A DNA stretch of 40,867 bases from positions 1 to 40,867 of the forward strand of contig DWWQ01000033.1 in assembly GCA_019119615.1 (NCBI GenBank), in the 5' to 3' direction. The position numbers and the translations under genes were made by a program. This document shows, piece after piece, positions 34,076 through 40,867 of the stretch (within the stretch, counting starts at the first letter, position 1; each line of letters begins with the position of its first letter). Below the pieces are notes generated by a model. The model was given only the letters and a program-made list of their open reading frames with translations, did not search any database and was not told the origin of the DNA. This DNA is from Candidatus Alistipes stercoravium (GTDB lineage Bacteria; Bacteroidota; Bacteroidia; Bacteroidales; Rikenellaceae).

Positions 34076-34129
34076 TAACTTTGTTTAAAGTTTGAGGACA
34101 AAGATATAATATTCCGCCGAAAATACCAA
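34054..34129. promoter_or_regulatory. Bidirectional promoter region
   Basis: Plus strand: TTG (34054-34056), 19 bases, TAACTTTG (34076-34083), facing the DUF4254 gene. Minus strand: TATCTTTG (34106-34099) with a TTG (34129-34127) 20 bases further upstream, facing the glucosaminidase gene. The plus -7 box begins one base past the glucosaminidase start codon, so the plus -33 lies inside that gene. Confidence 0.6.
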
Positions 34130-34152
34130 TTTATAATAAAAGCAGCCGAACC

Positions 34153-34758
34153 ATGTTTACCGAAAATGCCAACCGGATCTTTACCCGCGCCATCGAGGAC
34201 TATCACCGCTGGGACGATGTGGACCACCCCGAAGAGAACCCCTTTGAGCCGGGATCGATCGACCATCTGCTCTATGCGAAGAACTGGATCGACACGGTAC
34301 AGTGGCATCTCGAGGATATCATCCGCGATCCGCAGATCGATCCGGTCGAGGCGCTGAAGATCAAGCGCCGCATCGACCGCTCGAACCAGGACCGCACCGA
34401 CATGGTCGAATACATCGACTCCTACCTGCTTGAGAAATACCGCGACGTGCGGCCTGCGGCCGATGCGCGGCTCAATACCGAAACCCCGGCGTGGGCCATC
34501 GACCGCCTGTCGATTCTGGCGCTGAAGATCTACCACATGTCCGTCGAGACGCATCGCGGGGATGTGGACGCGGCGCACCGCGAGGCCTGCGCGCGCAAGT
34601 TGGAGGTGCTGCTCACGCAGCAGAAGGACCTCTCGCGGGCCATCGAGGAGCTGATCGAGGATATCGAGGCGGGCCGCAAGTACATGAAGACCTACAAGCA
34701 GATGAAGATGTACAACGACCCGTCGTTGAATCCCGTGCTCTATGCCTCGAAAAAGTAA
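34153..34758 (+). CDS. DUF4254 protein
   Basis: A 201-residue, mostly helical soluble protein matching the DUF4254 pattern: NPFEPGSIDHLLYAKNWIDTVQWHLEDIIRDP near residues 33-64, then DRTDMVEYID, and a closing KTYKQMKMYNDPSLNPVLY. The function of the family is not established. The gene overlaps the downstream glycosyltransferase by 17 bases, and the pairing of DUF4254 with GT9 genes is common in Bacteroidota as I recall, which hints at a role in lipopolysaccharide or other surface glycan assembly. That role is an inference from context. Confidence 0.75.
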   Translation: MFTENANRIFTRAIEDYHRWDDVDHPEENPFEPGSIDHLLYAKNWIDTVQWHLEDIIRDPQIDPVEALKIKRRIDRSNQDRTDMVEYIDSYLLEKYRDVRPAADARLNTETPAWAIDRLSILALKIYHMSVETHRGDVDAAHREACARKLEVLLTQQKDLSRAIEELIEDIEAGRKYMKTYKQMKMYNDPSLNPVLYASKK

Positions 34759-35776
34759 GGGCGATCTTCCCCGGCACCTGCTGGTGTTCCGCACGTCGGC
34801 CATGGGCGACGTCGCGATGCTGGCGCATGCCGTGCGGGCGCTGAAGGAGGCCTGTCCTTCGCTGCGTGTAACGATCGCCACGCAGGCGCTTTTCCAACCC
34901 TTTTTTGCGGGCCTCGACGTCGAATTCCTGACTGCCGACGTGAAGGGTGCCCACCATTCGCTGCGGGGCATATGGCGCCTGGCCGCCGAGGCGCGGCGCC
35001 TGGGTGTGGATGCCGTGGCGGATGTCCACGGGACGCTGCGCTCGAAGACCTTCGGACTTTCGATGCGGCTACGGGGTATTCGCGTTGCCGACATCCGCAA
35101 GGGACGCGACGAAAAGAGGGCGTTTATCCGATGCGGCGGCCGCGGCATGGAACCTCTGCGGCATACCGTGCTGCGTTACTGCGACGTCTTCCGGCGACTC
35201 GGATTTGAATTTGAGGATCCCCGGCCGGCCCGGCCGGCTCCGCGTCCCAATCCCTTCGGGTCGAAGGCGGGGCGCTGGATCGGATTCGCTCCCTTCTCGG
35301 CGCAGCCGGGCAAGACCTATCCCGAGACGCAGGCGCGGGAGGTCGTAGACCTGCTTGCCGCGCAATACGAACGGGTTTTCATCCACAGCGGCGGGGGTAC
35401 CGAGGCGGAGCTCGCCCGGGAGATGGAACGGGCCTATCCCAACGTTACGGCCCTGTATGGCAAGGTGCGGCTCGCCGGCGAGATGGACCTGATCTCCCAC
35501 CTGGACTGCGTCGTGTCGATGGATTCGCTGGTCATGCATCTGGCTTCGCTCGTGGCGACGCCCGTCGTGTCGGTTTGGGGCGCCACACATCCCGGACTGG
35601 GATTTCTCGGTTACGGAAGCTCGATGGACCATGTCCTGCAGGCCGATATGGAGTGCCGGCCCTGTTCGGTCTTCGGTAACCGCCCGTGCCGCTACGGGGA
35701 TTACCGCTGCATGGCTGCCGTGTCGCCCGCGCAGATTGTCGCCGCGGTCGAAAAGGTGCTTGCCGGGTGCGGATAG
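34742..35776 (+). CDS. GT9 family glycosyltransferase (heptosyltransferase-like)
   Basis: A 344-residue cytosolic GT-B enzyme. HLLVFRTSAMGDVAMLAHAVRALKE (about residues 12-36) is the GT9 N-terminal signature, and IGFAPFSAQPGKTYP plus VSMDSLVMHLASLVATPVVSVWGATHP are the C-terminal donor-site motifs. Family members such as WaaC/WaaF add ADP-heptose to the lipid A core. The exact sugar cannot be fixed from the sequence. The start ATG is 17 bases inside DUF4254. A strong terminator follows at 35808. Confidence 0.88.
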   Translation: MPRKSKGDLPRHLLVFRTSAMGDVAMLAHAVRALKEACPSLRVTIATQALFQPFFAGLDVEFLTADVKGAHHSLRGIWRLAAEARRLGVDAVADVHGTLRSKTFGLSMRLRGIRVADIRKGRDEKRAFIRCGGRGMEPLRHTVLRYCDVFRRLGFEFEDPRPARPAPRPNPFGSKAGRWIGFAPFSAQPGKTYPETQAREVVDLLAAQYERVFIHSGGGTEAELAREMERAYPNVTALYGKVRLAGEMDLISHLDCVVSMDSLVMHLASLVATPVVSVWGATHPGLGFLGYGSSMDHVLQADMECRPCSVFGNRPCRYGDYRCMAAVSPAQIVAAVEKVLAGCG

Positions 35777-35807
35777 CGTAAAGAGATCGTTTTCGGGAGA
35801 GAGACAG

Positions 35808-35842
35808 AACCCCGGATCGCCAGGTGCGGTCCGGGGTTTTTC
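35808..35842. terminator. Intrinsic terminator, convergent
   Basis: AACCCCGGATCGC (35808-35820) pairs with GCGGTCCGGGGTT (35826-35838) through 13 positions with one G-T wobble, with loop CAGGT, then a short T run. The first A residues also give the minus strand a T run, so it may serve both the GT9 gene and the phosphodiester glycosidase operon. Confidence 0.8.
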
Positions 35843-35874
35843 ATGCGTCGTGCACGGCCTTTTCCGACGGCGGC

Positions 35875-36720
35875 CTACCGCTTGAGGACGACAATGCCGT
35901 TCGGCACGGAGCGTTCGCCCTCGTGGTCGTAGCGGCGGTTATCCGTCGGGTGGTTCAGCACCCCTTCCTGTCGGGTCCAGAGCGACGAGGAGCCGCCGCC
36001 GTCGAGGTTCAGCGCCTCGGTCAGGCCCAGCTGCCGGGCGATGTAGGCCGTCTCGGCGACGGTCGTTCCGGCGGCCTGCTCCTTGAAGCGTCCGTCGATG
36101 ACCAGCAGCACAACCTTCCCGTCGGGGCGCGTGCCGACCACCGTGCGGGGATGGCGCCGCGTGAAGATCGCGTCTTCGGTATCGTAGCTCTGTTCGCGTC
36201 CTTCATGGACCAGCATCGGTCCGGCGACGAGCGCCTGCCGGTAGCGGCGGGCGATGCGTGCGTAGTCCGTGGAGTCGCAGGGAAAGACCTCGACGCGGTT
36301 GCCCTTGCGGCCGCGGGCGGCCACGACGCCGTTCGAGAGCGGCGAGTTGTGCATCGTGCCGCGGTTTACGACCTCCCCGTCGGAGAGGGTGAAGGTGATC
36401 GGCTCCACTTCGCGCATGTTGAAGTAGCTGCCGTTGATGGCTGCTTCGGCTCCGGCCTCCTGCCCGATGCGGCTCGGGATGCGGCCGCGCCCTTCGACCT
36501 GCACCACGCGGGTCGAGAATGCGCGGGCGGGGTAGATGACCAGGGCGAGGTGCTGCGGGGCGCCGAAAAGCTCGACCTGCGTCGTGCGGGCCTCGGCACC
36601 GTCGCCGAGCGGCGTCGTCTGCCAGCGGGCCGTGGCCAGCGCCACCGAATCCCGGGCGCTCTGTGCTGCGGCCGGGATAGTCAGCAGCAGGAGCAGTGCT
36701 GCGGTGAGATATCGTTTCAT
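35875..36720 (-). CDS. Phosphodiester glycosidase family protein (NAGPA-like)
   Basis: A 281-residue secreted protein with signal peptide MKRYLTAALLLLLTIPAAAQ. The body matches the phosphodiester glycosidase/NAGPA domain: AINGSYFNMRE (about residues 91-101), VVGTRPDGKVVLLVIDGR, and ALNLDGGGSSSLW near the C-terminus, where the acidic residues sit. The mammalian relative removes GlcNAc from a phosphodiester on lysosomal enzymes; bacterial members are thought to act on sugar-phosphate or teichoic-type bonds. It follows the NfnB-like gene by 14 bases, so it is probably in the same transcript although the roles look unrelated. Confidence 0.85.
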   Translation of the reverse strand: MKRYLTAALLLLLTIPAAAQSARDSVALATARWQTTPLGDGAEARTTQVELFGAPQHLALVIYPARAFSTRVVQVEGRGRIPSRIGQEAGAEAAINGSYFNMREVEPITFTLSDGEVVNRGTMHNSPLSNGVVAARGRKGNRVEVFPCDSTDYARIARRYRQALVAGPMLVHEGREQSYDTEDAIFTRRHPRTVVGTRPDGKVVLLVIDGRFKEQAAGTTVAETAYIARQLGLTEALNLDGGGSSSLWTRQEGVLNHPTDNRRYDHEGERSVPNGIVVLKR

Positions 36721-36734
36721 GGTGCCGGGCGTTT

Positions 36735-38132
36735 TCAATGTTTTTCTCCTTTCAGGTAGGCATCGATGGCCCGGGCGGCGGTGCGCCCGGCCCCCATGGC
36801 GAGGATCACCGTGGCGGCACCCGTTACGGCGTCGCCGCCGGCGAAGACGCCCGGACGTGTGGTGGCGCCTTCGGCATCGGCCGTGATGCAGCCCCGGCGG
36901 TTGGTCTCCAGCCCTTCGGTCGTCGAGGCGATGAGCGGGTTGGGCGAGGTGCCGAGGGCCATGATGACCACGTCGCACTCCAGGTCGAACTCCGAGCCGG
37001 GCTTGACGACCGGCGCGCGGCGGCCGCTCTCGTCCGGCTCGCCGAGCTCCATCTCCACGCAGCGCAGGCCGCGGACCCAGCCGCGTTCGTCGCCGAGCAC
37101 CTCGACCGGGTTGGTGAGCATCCGGAAGCGGATCCCCTCCTCGCGGGCGTGATGCACCTCCTCGGCGCGTGCCGGGAGCTCCTTTTCGGAGCGTCGGTAG
37201 ATGATCGTCGCCTCGGCGCCCAGCCGCTTGGCCGTGCGCACGGCATCCATGGCGACATTGCCGCCGCCGACCACCGCCACACGCTTCCCGACATAGATCG
37301 GCGTGTCGTAGCTGCTGTCGTAGGCGTGCATGAGGTTCGTGCGTGTGAGGAACTCGTTGGCCGAGACCACGCCGTTGAGGTTTTCGCCCGGGATGCCCAT
37401 GAAACGCGGCAGCCCGGCTCCCGAACCGATGAAAACCGCCTCGTAACCCTCGTCGTCCATCAGCGAGTCGATCGTTACGGTGCGTCCCACGACCACGTCG
37501 GTCTCGATCCGCACGCCGAGGCGCTTCACCTCTTCGATTTCGCGGGCGACGATCCGCTCCTTCGGAAGGCGGAACTCCGGAATGCCGTAAACCAGTACGC
37601 CGCCGACCTTGTGCAGTGCCTCGAAGATCGTAACCTCGTAACCGGCCTTGGCCAGGTCGCTTGCGCAGGCCAGGCCCGCCGGGCCGCTGCCGATGACGGC
37701 GACCCTGTGCCCGTTGCGGGCGGGCAGGGGCGTTGCGGACGTTTGGTCCGCATGTTCGAGTTTCCAGTCGCCGACGAAGCGCTCGAGTTTTCCGATGGCT
37801 ACGGCTTCGCCCTTGATGCCGAGGATGCAGGAGCCTTCGCACTGGGTCTCCTGCGGACATACGCGGCCGCAGATCGAGGGCAGCGAACTGTCGCGGGCGA
37901 TGATCGCCGCCGCATCGGCGAAGCGGCCCTCTTGCAGGGCAGCGATGAATTCGGGGATCGAGATCCCCACGGGGCAGGCCTCGACGCAGCGGGGTTTCTT
38001 GCAATGGAGGCATCGCGAAGCCTCGAGGACGGCCTCTTCGGCATTGTATCCGTAGCACACCTCCTCGAAGTTGGCGGCCCGGAGTGCTGGATCCTGTTCG
38101 CGCACCGGCACGCGCGGTATCTTGTTTGCCAT
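36735..38132 (-). CDS. NfnB/SudA-type NAD(P)H flavoprotein (glutamate synthase small-subunit family)
   Basis: A 465-residue iron-sulfur flavoprotein. The N-terminal domain has CLHCKKPRCVEACP and CGRVCPQETQCEGSC, ligands for two [4Fe-4S] clusters. VAVIGSGPAGLACA (about residue 147 on) binds FAD, VAVVGGGNVAMDAVR binds NAD(P), and GVFAGGDAVTGAATVILAMGAGR is the second FAD motif. Such proteins are annotated as glutamate synthase small subunit (GltD/GltA) when alone. With a SudB/NfnA-like partner directly upstream they form NfnAB or sulfide dehydrogenase, exchanging electrons between ferredoxin, NADH and NADP+. The partner gene here ends 3 bases before this start, so NfnB is the more likely role. 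Confidence 0.82.
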   Translation of the reverse strand: MANKIPRVPVREQDPALRAANFEEVCYGYNAEEAVLEASRCLHCKKPRCVEACPVGISIPEFIAALQEGRFADAAAIIARDSSLPSICGRVCPQETQCEGSCILGIKGEAVAIGKLERFVGDWKLEHADQTSATPLPARNGHRVAVIGSGPAGLACASDLAKAGYEVTIFEALHKVGGVLVYGIPEFRLPKERIVAREIEEVKRLGVRIETDVVVGRTVTIDSLMDDEGYEAVFIGSGAGLPRFMGIPGENLNGVVSANEFLTRTNLMHAYDSSYDTPIYVGKRVAVVGGGNVAMDAVRTAKRLGAEATIIYRRSEKELPARAEEVHHAREEGIRFRMLTNPVEVLGDERGWVRGLRCVEMELGEPDESGRRAPVVKPGSEFDLECDVVIMALGTSPNPLIASTTEGLETNRRGCITADAEGATTRPGVFAGGDAVTGAATVILAMGAGRTAARAIDAYLKGEKH

Positions 38133-38135
38133 GAT

Positions 38136-39017
38136 CTATTTGTCCAATCCGATTCTACATACATGTCCGGCCTCGCGCTCGGCCTCGATGGCCGCGGCAC
38201 GCTGCTCCTGCGTGCGGTACATGCCCTGACGGCGCATCGCCTCGTCGAAATCGACCTCGTGTCCGTCGAACTCGGGACCTTCGACGCAGGTGAAGCGGGT
38301 CTTCCCGCCGACGGTAACGCGGCAGGCGCCGCACATGCCCGTGCCGTCCACCATCAGCGTGTTGAGCGATACGGTGGTCTTCAGAGCGTATTTCCTGGTG
38401 GTGAGGGCCACGAATTTCATCATGACCATCGGCCCGATGGCCACGCATTCGTCGTAGTGTTTCCCCTCGGCGATGAGCTGTTCGAGTCGTTGGGTTACCA
38501 GACCGTGGAATCCCTCCGATCCGTCGTCCGTCGTGATGTACAGGTTTCCGGCTACGGCGCGCATCGGCTCCGTGTAGATGAGCATGTCGCGCGTCTTGGC
38601 GCCGATGATGACGTCGGCTTCGATGCCGTGCTCGTGCAGCCACTTCACCTGCGGATAGACCGGAGCGGTTCCGACGCCTCCGGCGATGAAGATGAAACGT
38701 TTGCCGCGCAGCTCCTCGGGCCGTGCGGCGACGAAGGCCGAGGGGTGTCCCAGCGGGCCCACGAAATCGGCAAGGGCGTCGCCTGCGTCGAGTGCGCAGA
38801 TCTTGCGCGTCGAGGCGCCGATGGTCTGGATGACGATCGTAACGCTGCCCTGTGCGGCGTCGTAGTCCGAGATGGTGAGGGGGATGCGTTCGCCGTGCTC
38901 GTCGGCGCGGGCGATGACGAACTGCCCGGGCTGTGCCGCACGGGCGACACGCGGAGCGAGGATCTTCATCAGCCAGATATTCTCGGCCAATGCCTCCTTT
39001 TCAAGAATGGGGTACAT
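38136..39017 (-). CDS. NfnA/SudB-type ferredoxin-NADP+ reductase subunit
   Basis: A 293-residue flavoprotein. The N-terminal half is an FAD-binding barrel (QPGQFVIARADEHGERIPLTISD), the middle has an NAD-binding fold beginning IFIAGGVGTAPVYPQ, and the [2Fe-2S] motif is CGACRVTVGGKTRFTC with an upstream cysteine in DGTGMCGAC. This is the small subunit of NfnAB or of Fd:NADP+ oxidoreductase. It is followed after 3 bases by the NfnB-like gene. Bifurcating NfnAB can make NADPH from NADH and reduced ferredoxin, which would connect to the NuoI-fed complex I in the same window. Confidence 0.82.
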   Translation of the reverse strand: MYPILEKEALAENIWLMKILAPRVARAAQPGQFVIARADEHGERIPLTISDYDAAQGSVTIVIQTIGASTRKICALDAGDALADFVGPLGHPSAFVAARPEELRGKRFIFIAGGVGTAPVYPQVKWLHEHGIEADVIIGAKTRDMLIYTEPMRAVAGNLYITTDDGSEGFHGLVTQRLEQLIAEGKHYDECVAIGPMVMMKFVALTTRKYALKTTVSLNTLMVDGTGMCGACRVTVGGKTRFTCVEGPEFDGHEVDFDEAMRRQGMYRTQEQRAAAIEAEREAGHVCRIGLDK

Positions 39018-39047
39018 GGATTTTTCGTATCGTTTCTGTTTGTCGTG

Positions 39048-40136
39048 TCAGTCTTCGATGACCGCCGTGGTGCGGATGCGGCGCATCGGCCGCAGCGGGT
39101 CGTTCGTAATGAGTAGCAGGAAACTGCTTCGGGCTCCGTAACCGCCGCCGTGGGGGTCGAACAGCACCTCGACTTCGCGGGAGCCGCCGGCGGGAATCGT
39201 CGTACCTGCTTCGAGCGATGTGGAGATCGCCTTGCCGCACTCCACGGCCCGGACGATCAACTCGCCCGGCCCGGTGTTCGACAATGTGAAGGTGATCGTC
39301 TGTATGGGAGCTCCGTGTTTCACGGTGCCGTATTTCAGGACATTGGTCGATACCTCGCTGCGGGGTTCCTGGCCTTTGGGCAGACTGGCGGGGTTGTCGG
39401 TGCCGATGCCGTGGGTAACGAGTGTTATGCCGCGGCTTTTTCCATTGACGAAAAGCTCCTGGGCGTCGCGCAGGGTCCCGTAGCGGGGCGCTTCCGCAGG
39501 AATGAGGTACGAGAAGTTGATCTGTCCGGGAGCTCCGGCCTCAAGGCGCTTCGGACACTTGGTCTGTAACAGCCCGCTCCGAATGGAGGGATCGGGGCGC
39601 AGTTCGATATCGAGCGGTTGATCCGAGGTGTTGATGCAGCTGATGGCCGACTGCGCGAATACTCCGGGATGTATATAGGTGAAGGTGCACAGCGTGGAGG
39701 TAAGGCGCAGCCCGTTGCCCGCATCCACGGGATAGAGCTCCTCGACACTCTTCTTGCGCGGTATGACGCTGCCCCGGATGGTGAGCGTAGCGATACGTTT
39801 CCGTTCCGAGGAGTAGACCCAGAGTTCCCGGTTGAAGGAGCCGGGGCGGTCCGCCGGATCATAGGTTGCCGTGATCTGCGTCTCAGCTCCCGGAAGTACG
39901 GGCTTGCGCGAAAAACTGGGCACGGTGCAGCCGCAGGTGGTCGTAACGTCGAGAATTACCAGCGGGCGGTCCGTGGTGTTCCGTCCCGTGAAGGTGTGGC
40001 TTACGGGACCGTCGGTCTCCTCGATCGACCCGAAGTCCCAAACGGCGGGCTCGAAGGAGAGCTGCTGCTGGGCCGAAACGCCTGCGGCGCATAACGTGCA
40101 GAGAATGAAAGTTATTGCAGTCTTCAGATTCTTCAT
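39048..40136 (-). CDS. DUF1573 domain protein, two domains
   Basis: A 362-residue secreted protein with signal peptide MKNLKTAITFILCTLCAAGV (cleavage near SAQ). The first DUF1573 domain spans about residues 27-120 and has the family core TTCGCTVPSFSRKPVLPG, an Ig-like fold with conserved cysteines. The last third (about residues 260-360) repeats the Ig-like pattern with FTLSNTGPGELIVRAVECG. The function is unknown; members are common in Bacteroidota and usually periplasmic. The ATG at 40136 begins the signal peptide; upstream codons are not used. It precedes the NfnA-like gene by 30 bases and may be cotranscribed. Confidence 0.8.
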   Translation of the reverse strand: MKNLKTAITFILCTLCAAGVSAQQQLSFEPAVWDFGSIEETDGPVSHTFTGRNTTDRPLVILDVTTTCGCTVPSFSRKPVLPGAETQITATYDPADRPGSFNRELWVYSSERKRIATLTIRGSVIPRKKSVEELYPVDAGNGLRLTSTLCTFTYIHPGVFAQSAISCINTSDQPLDIELRPDPSIRSGLLQTKCPKRLEAGAPGQINFSYLIPAEAPRYGTLRDAQELFVNGKSRGITLVTHGIGTDNPASLPKGQEPRSEVSTNVLKYGTVKHGAPIQTITFTLSNTGPGELIVRAVECGKAISTSLEAGTTIPAGGSREVEVLFDPHGGGYGARSSFLLLITNDPLRPMRRIRTTAVIED

Positions 40137-40155
40137 ATCGCTTTTCGTGTGTATG

Positions 40156-40163
40156 CAAAGGTA
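40156..40163 (-). promoter_or_regulatory. -7 element of the DUF1573 gene
   Basis: Reads TACCTTTG on the minus strand, 20 bases upstream of the ATG at 40136. It is close to and divergent from the tRNA promoter that starts at 40193. Confidence 0.5.
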
Positions 40164-40192
40164 CATTTTTTCGCAAAAAAACGCGCAATAAT

Positions 40193-40223
40193 TTTGCGGG
40201 AATGAATTTTTGCTATATATTTG
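40193..40223 (+). promoter_or_regulatory. Promoter of tRNA-Asn
   Basis: TTTG (40193-40196), exactly 19 bases, then TATATTTG (40216-40223). This is a complete Bacteroidota consensus and the clearest promoter in the window, placed 33 bases before the tRNA, as expected for a strongly expressed RNA gene. Confidence 0.75.
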
Positions 40224-40256
40224 CACTCCGAAAACGGGTAATACCGGGTTCGAAAA

Positions 40257-40330
40257 GCCTGAATAGCTCAGTTGGTTAGAGCACATGACTGTTAATCATG
40301 GGGTCCTAGGTTCAAGTCCTTGTTCAGGCG
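40257..40330 (+). tRNA. tRNA-Asn (GTT)
   Basis: 74 nt. The acceptor stem GCCTGAA (40257-40263) pairs with TTCAGGC (40323-40329), with discriminator G at 40330. The D-arm is GCTCAGTTGGTTAGAGC, the anticodon stem CATGA/TCATG, and the loop CTGTTAA carries anticodon GTT. The T-arm has one mismatched pair. CCA is not encoded. Confidence 0.95.
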
Positions 40331-40411
40331 CAGATGCGCGAGGGTTGCGTAAGGTTCTTTTGAAAACGCCTGCAAACGGCCGATTGAAAACGAAAAAATC
40401 GCCTTGTGGAT

Positions 40412-40441
40412 TTTGGAGTTTGAAAAAAAGAGTTACCTTTG
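40412..40441 (+). promoter_or_regulatory. Promoter of tRNA-Val
   Basis: TTTG (40412-40415), 18 bases, then TACCTTTG (40434-40441). The tRNA starts 20 bases later, so this gene has its own promoter despite the upstream tRNA-Asn. Confidence 0.7.
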
Positions 40442-40461
40442 CAGTCCCGAGCCATTTTTAG

Positions 40462-40536
40462 GGGAGCTTAGCTCAGCTGGTTCAGAGCGTCTGCCTTACA
40501 AGCAGAGGGTCGGGGGTTCGAATCCCTCAGCTCCCA
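40462..40536 (+). tRNA. tRNA-Val (TAC)
   Basis: 75 nt. The acceptor stem GGGAGCT (40462-40468) pairs with AGCTCCC (40529-40535), discriminator A at 40536. The anticodon stem is TCTGC/GCAGA with loop CTTACAA, anticodon TAC. The T-arm is GGGGG-TTCGAAT-CCCTC. CCA is not encoded. Confidence 0.95.
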
Positions 40537-40550
40537 CAACTTCAACGATC

Positions 40551-40585
40551 AACGACTTACGGAAACGTGAGTCGTTTTTTTATTT
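40551..40585 (+). terminator. Terminator after the tRNA genes
   Basis: AACGACTTACG (40551-40561) pairs with CGTGAGTCGTT (40566-40576), one G-T wobble, with a GAAA tetraloop, followed by TTTTTATTT. A strong intrinsic terminator. Confidence 0.85.
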
Positions 40586-40867
40586 CCCCCGCCATCATCT
40601 TTTCCCGAAAGTGCAGGCGCCCAATTTGGGTGCAATTTCTTTTAAATCAATGCGTTGATATTTAGGTGGGCGCTTGTGAGGTGCGGATATGGCATTTTAA
40701 GCCGAAGCAAAGTCAAGAATAGGTCATTTCCTCCCAAATTCAGAAGAACAAAGTTCGCCTTCCAGCCGAATTATTGTTGGAAGAAAAGATAGTTTTGGCG
40801 AAATTTGTGCTGCAATACCCCGAAAGAGTGTTGTGTATTGAAAAACATTTCCTAATTTTGTGTAGCT
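40586..40867. other. AT-richer tail without a complete gene
   Basis: From 40586 to the window end the sequence is clearly poorer in G and C than the rest. No full gene is seen. It holds an interrupted palindrome GCGCCCAA-T-TTGGGTGC (40617-40633, one mismatch), a 48-codon open frame from 40723 to the edge without an ATG, and a promoter-like signal at 40831-40860 facing out of the window. Its position just after a tRNA gene is typical of an integration site, but no integrase is visible. Confidence 0.4.
40831..40860 (+). promoter_or_regulatory. Promoter facing out of the window
   Basis: TTG (40831-40833), 19 bases, then TAATTTTG (40853-40860). It matches the consensus and would drive a gene starting beyond 40867. 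Confidence 0.45.

Noticed and set aside
30170..34078. A 1302-codon plus-strand frame antisense to DPP4, the unknown gene and the glucosaminidase
   Set aside because: It crosses three convincing minus-strand genes and their gaps; the open frame reflects GC and codon bias.
36735..38132. Glutamate synthase small subunit (GltD)
   Set aside because: No large glutamate synthase subunit gene lies nearby, whereas an NfnA/SudB-like partner gene is directly adjacent, so an NfnB-like role is more likely; not excluded.
40404..40658. An 84-codon frame across tRNA-Val
   Set aside because: It translates through a clear tRNA and its terminator.
1..40867. CRISPR arrays, insertion sequences, riboswitches and rRNA genes
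   Set aside because: No regular repeat-spacer pattern, transposase-like frame, known aptamer motif or rRNA sequence was seen on reading both strands.

Overview
The window is a high-GC (visibly around 60%) stretch of a Bacteroidota chromosome, most likely Alistipes or a close Rikenellaceae relative. The evidence is repeated Bacteroidota-type promoters (TTTG or TTG, about 19-21 bases, then TAnnTTTG), almost no Shine-Dalgarno sites, BACON and 6-bladed beta-propeller lipoproteins, a NuoCD-fused complex I without NuoEFG, and a tryptophanase gene (many Alistipes species make indole). The genus is an inference from gene content, not from a marker gene. Nearly everything reads as ordinary core chromosome; no insertion sequence, CRISPR array or phage gene was seen.

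Layout. 1-971 (minus): 5' end of a biotin-protein ligase gene and dapD. 1122-4562 (plus): a prolyl-oligopeptidase lipoprotein and aspartate kinase. 4592-7854 (plus): two surface lipoproteins (BACON/Big2/beta-helix and 6-bladed propeller), separated by a terminator and a decayed second copy of the aspartate kinase 3' end. 7969-9066 (minus): a DUF4435 protein with Toprim-like acidic motifs, divergent from 9155-15937 (plus): a SUI1/YciH protein, a 985-residue gluzincin/propeller/barrel protein, a class A penicillin-binding protein and aspartate-semialdehyde dehydrogenase. 16016-17392 (minus): tryptophanase. 17646-18008 (plus): a small secreted protein. 18110-27936 (plus): nuoABCDHIJKLMN, closed by a terminator. 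28094-29671 (plus): a GT22 glycosyltransferase that overlaps tail-to-tail with a minus-strand cluster (29589-34075) of ogt, a DPP4-type peptidase, a conserved unknown and a LysM glucosaminidase. 34153-35776 (plus): DUF4254 and a GT9 glycosyltransferase. 35875-40136 (minus): phosphodiester glycosidase, NfnB-like and NfnA-like flavoproteins, and a DUF1573 protein. 40257-40536: tRNA-Asn and tRNA-Val, then an AT-richer, gene-poor tail that may be the edge of an integrated element.

How the genes fit together. LysC, Asd and DapD are three steps of the diaminopimelate/lysine route, which feeds peptidoglycan; the PBP1A-type synthase and the glucosaminidase build and cut that polymer. The Nuo complex has its membrane pump arms and the NuoB/CD/I arm but no NADH-oxidising module, and an NfnAB-type NAD(P)H:ferredoxin transhydrogenase lies 9 kb downstream; ferredoxin as the electron carrier linking them is a plausible inference. 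POP, DPP4 and tryptophanase suggest growth on peptides and amino acids. The GT9, GT22 and DUF4254 genes point to surface glycan assembly.
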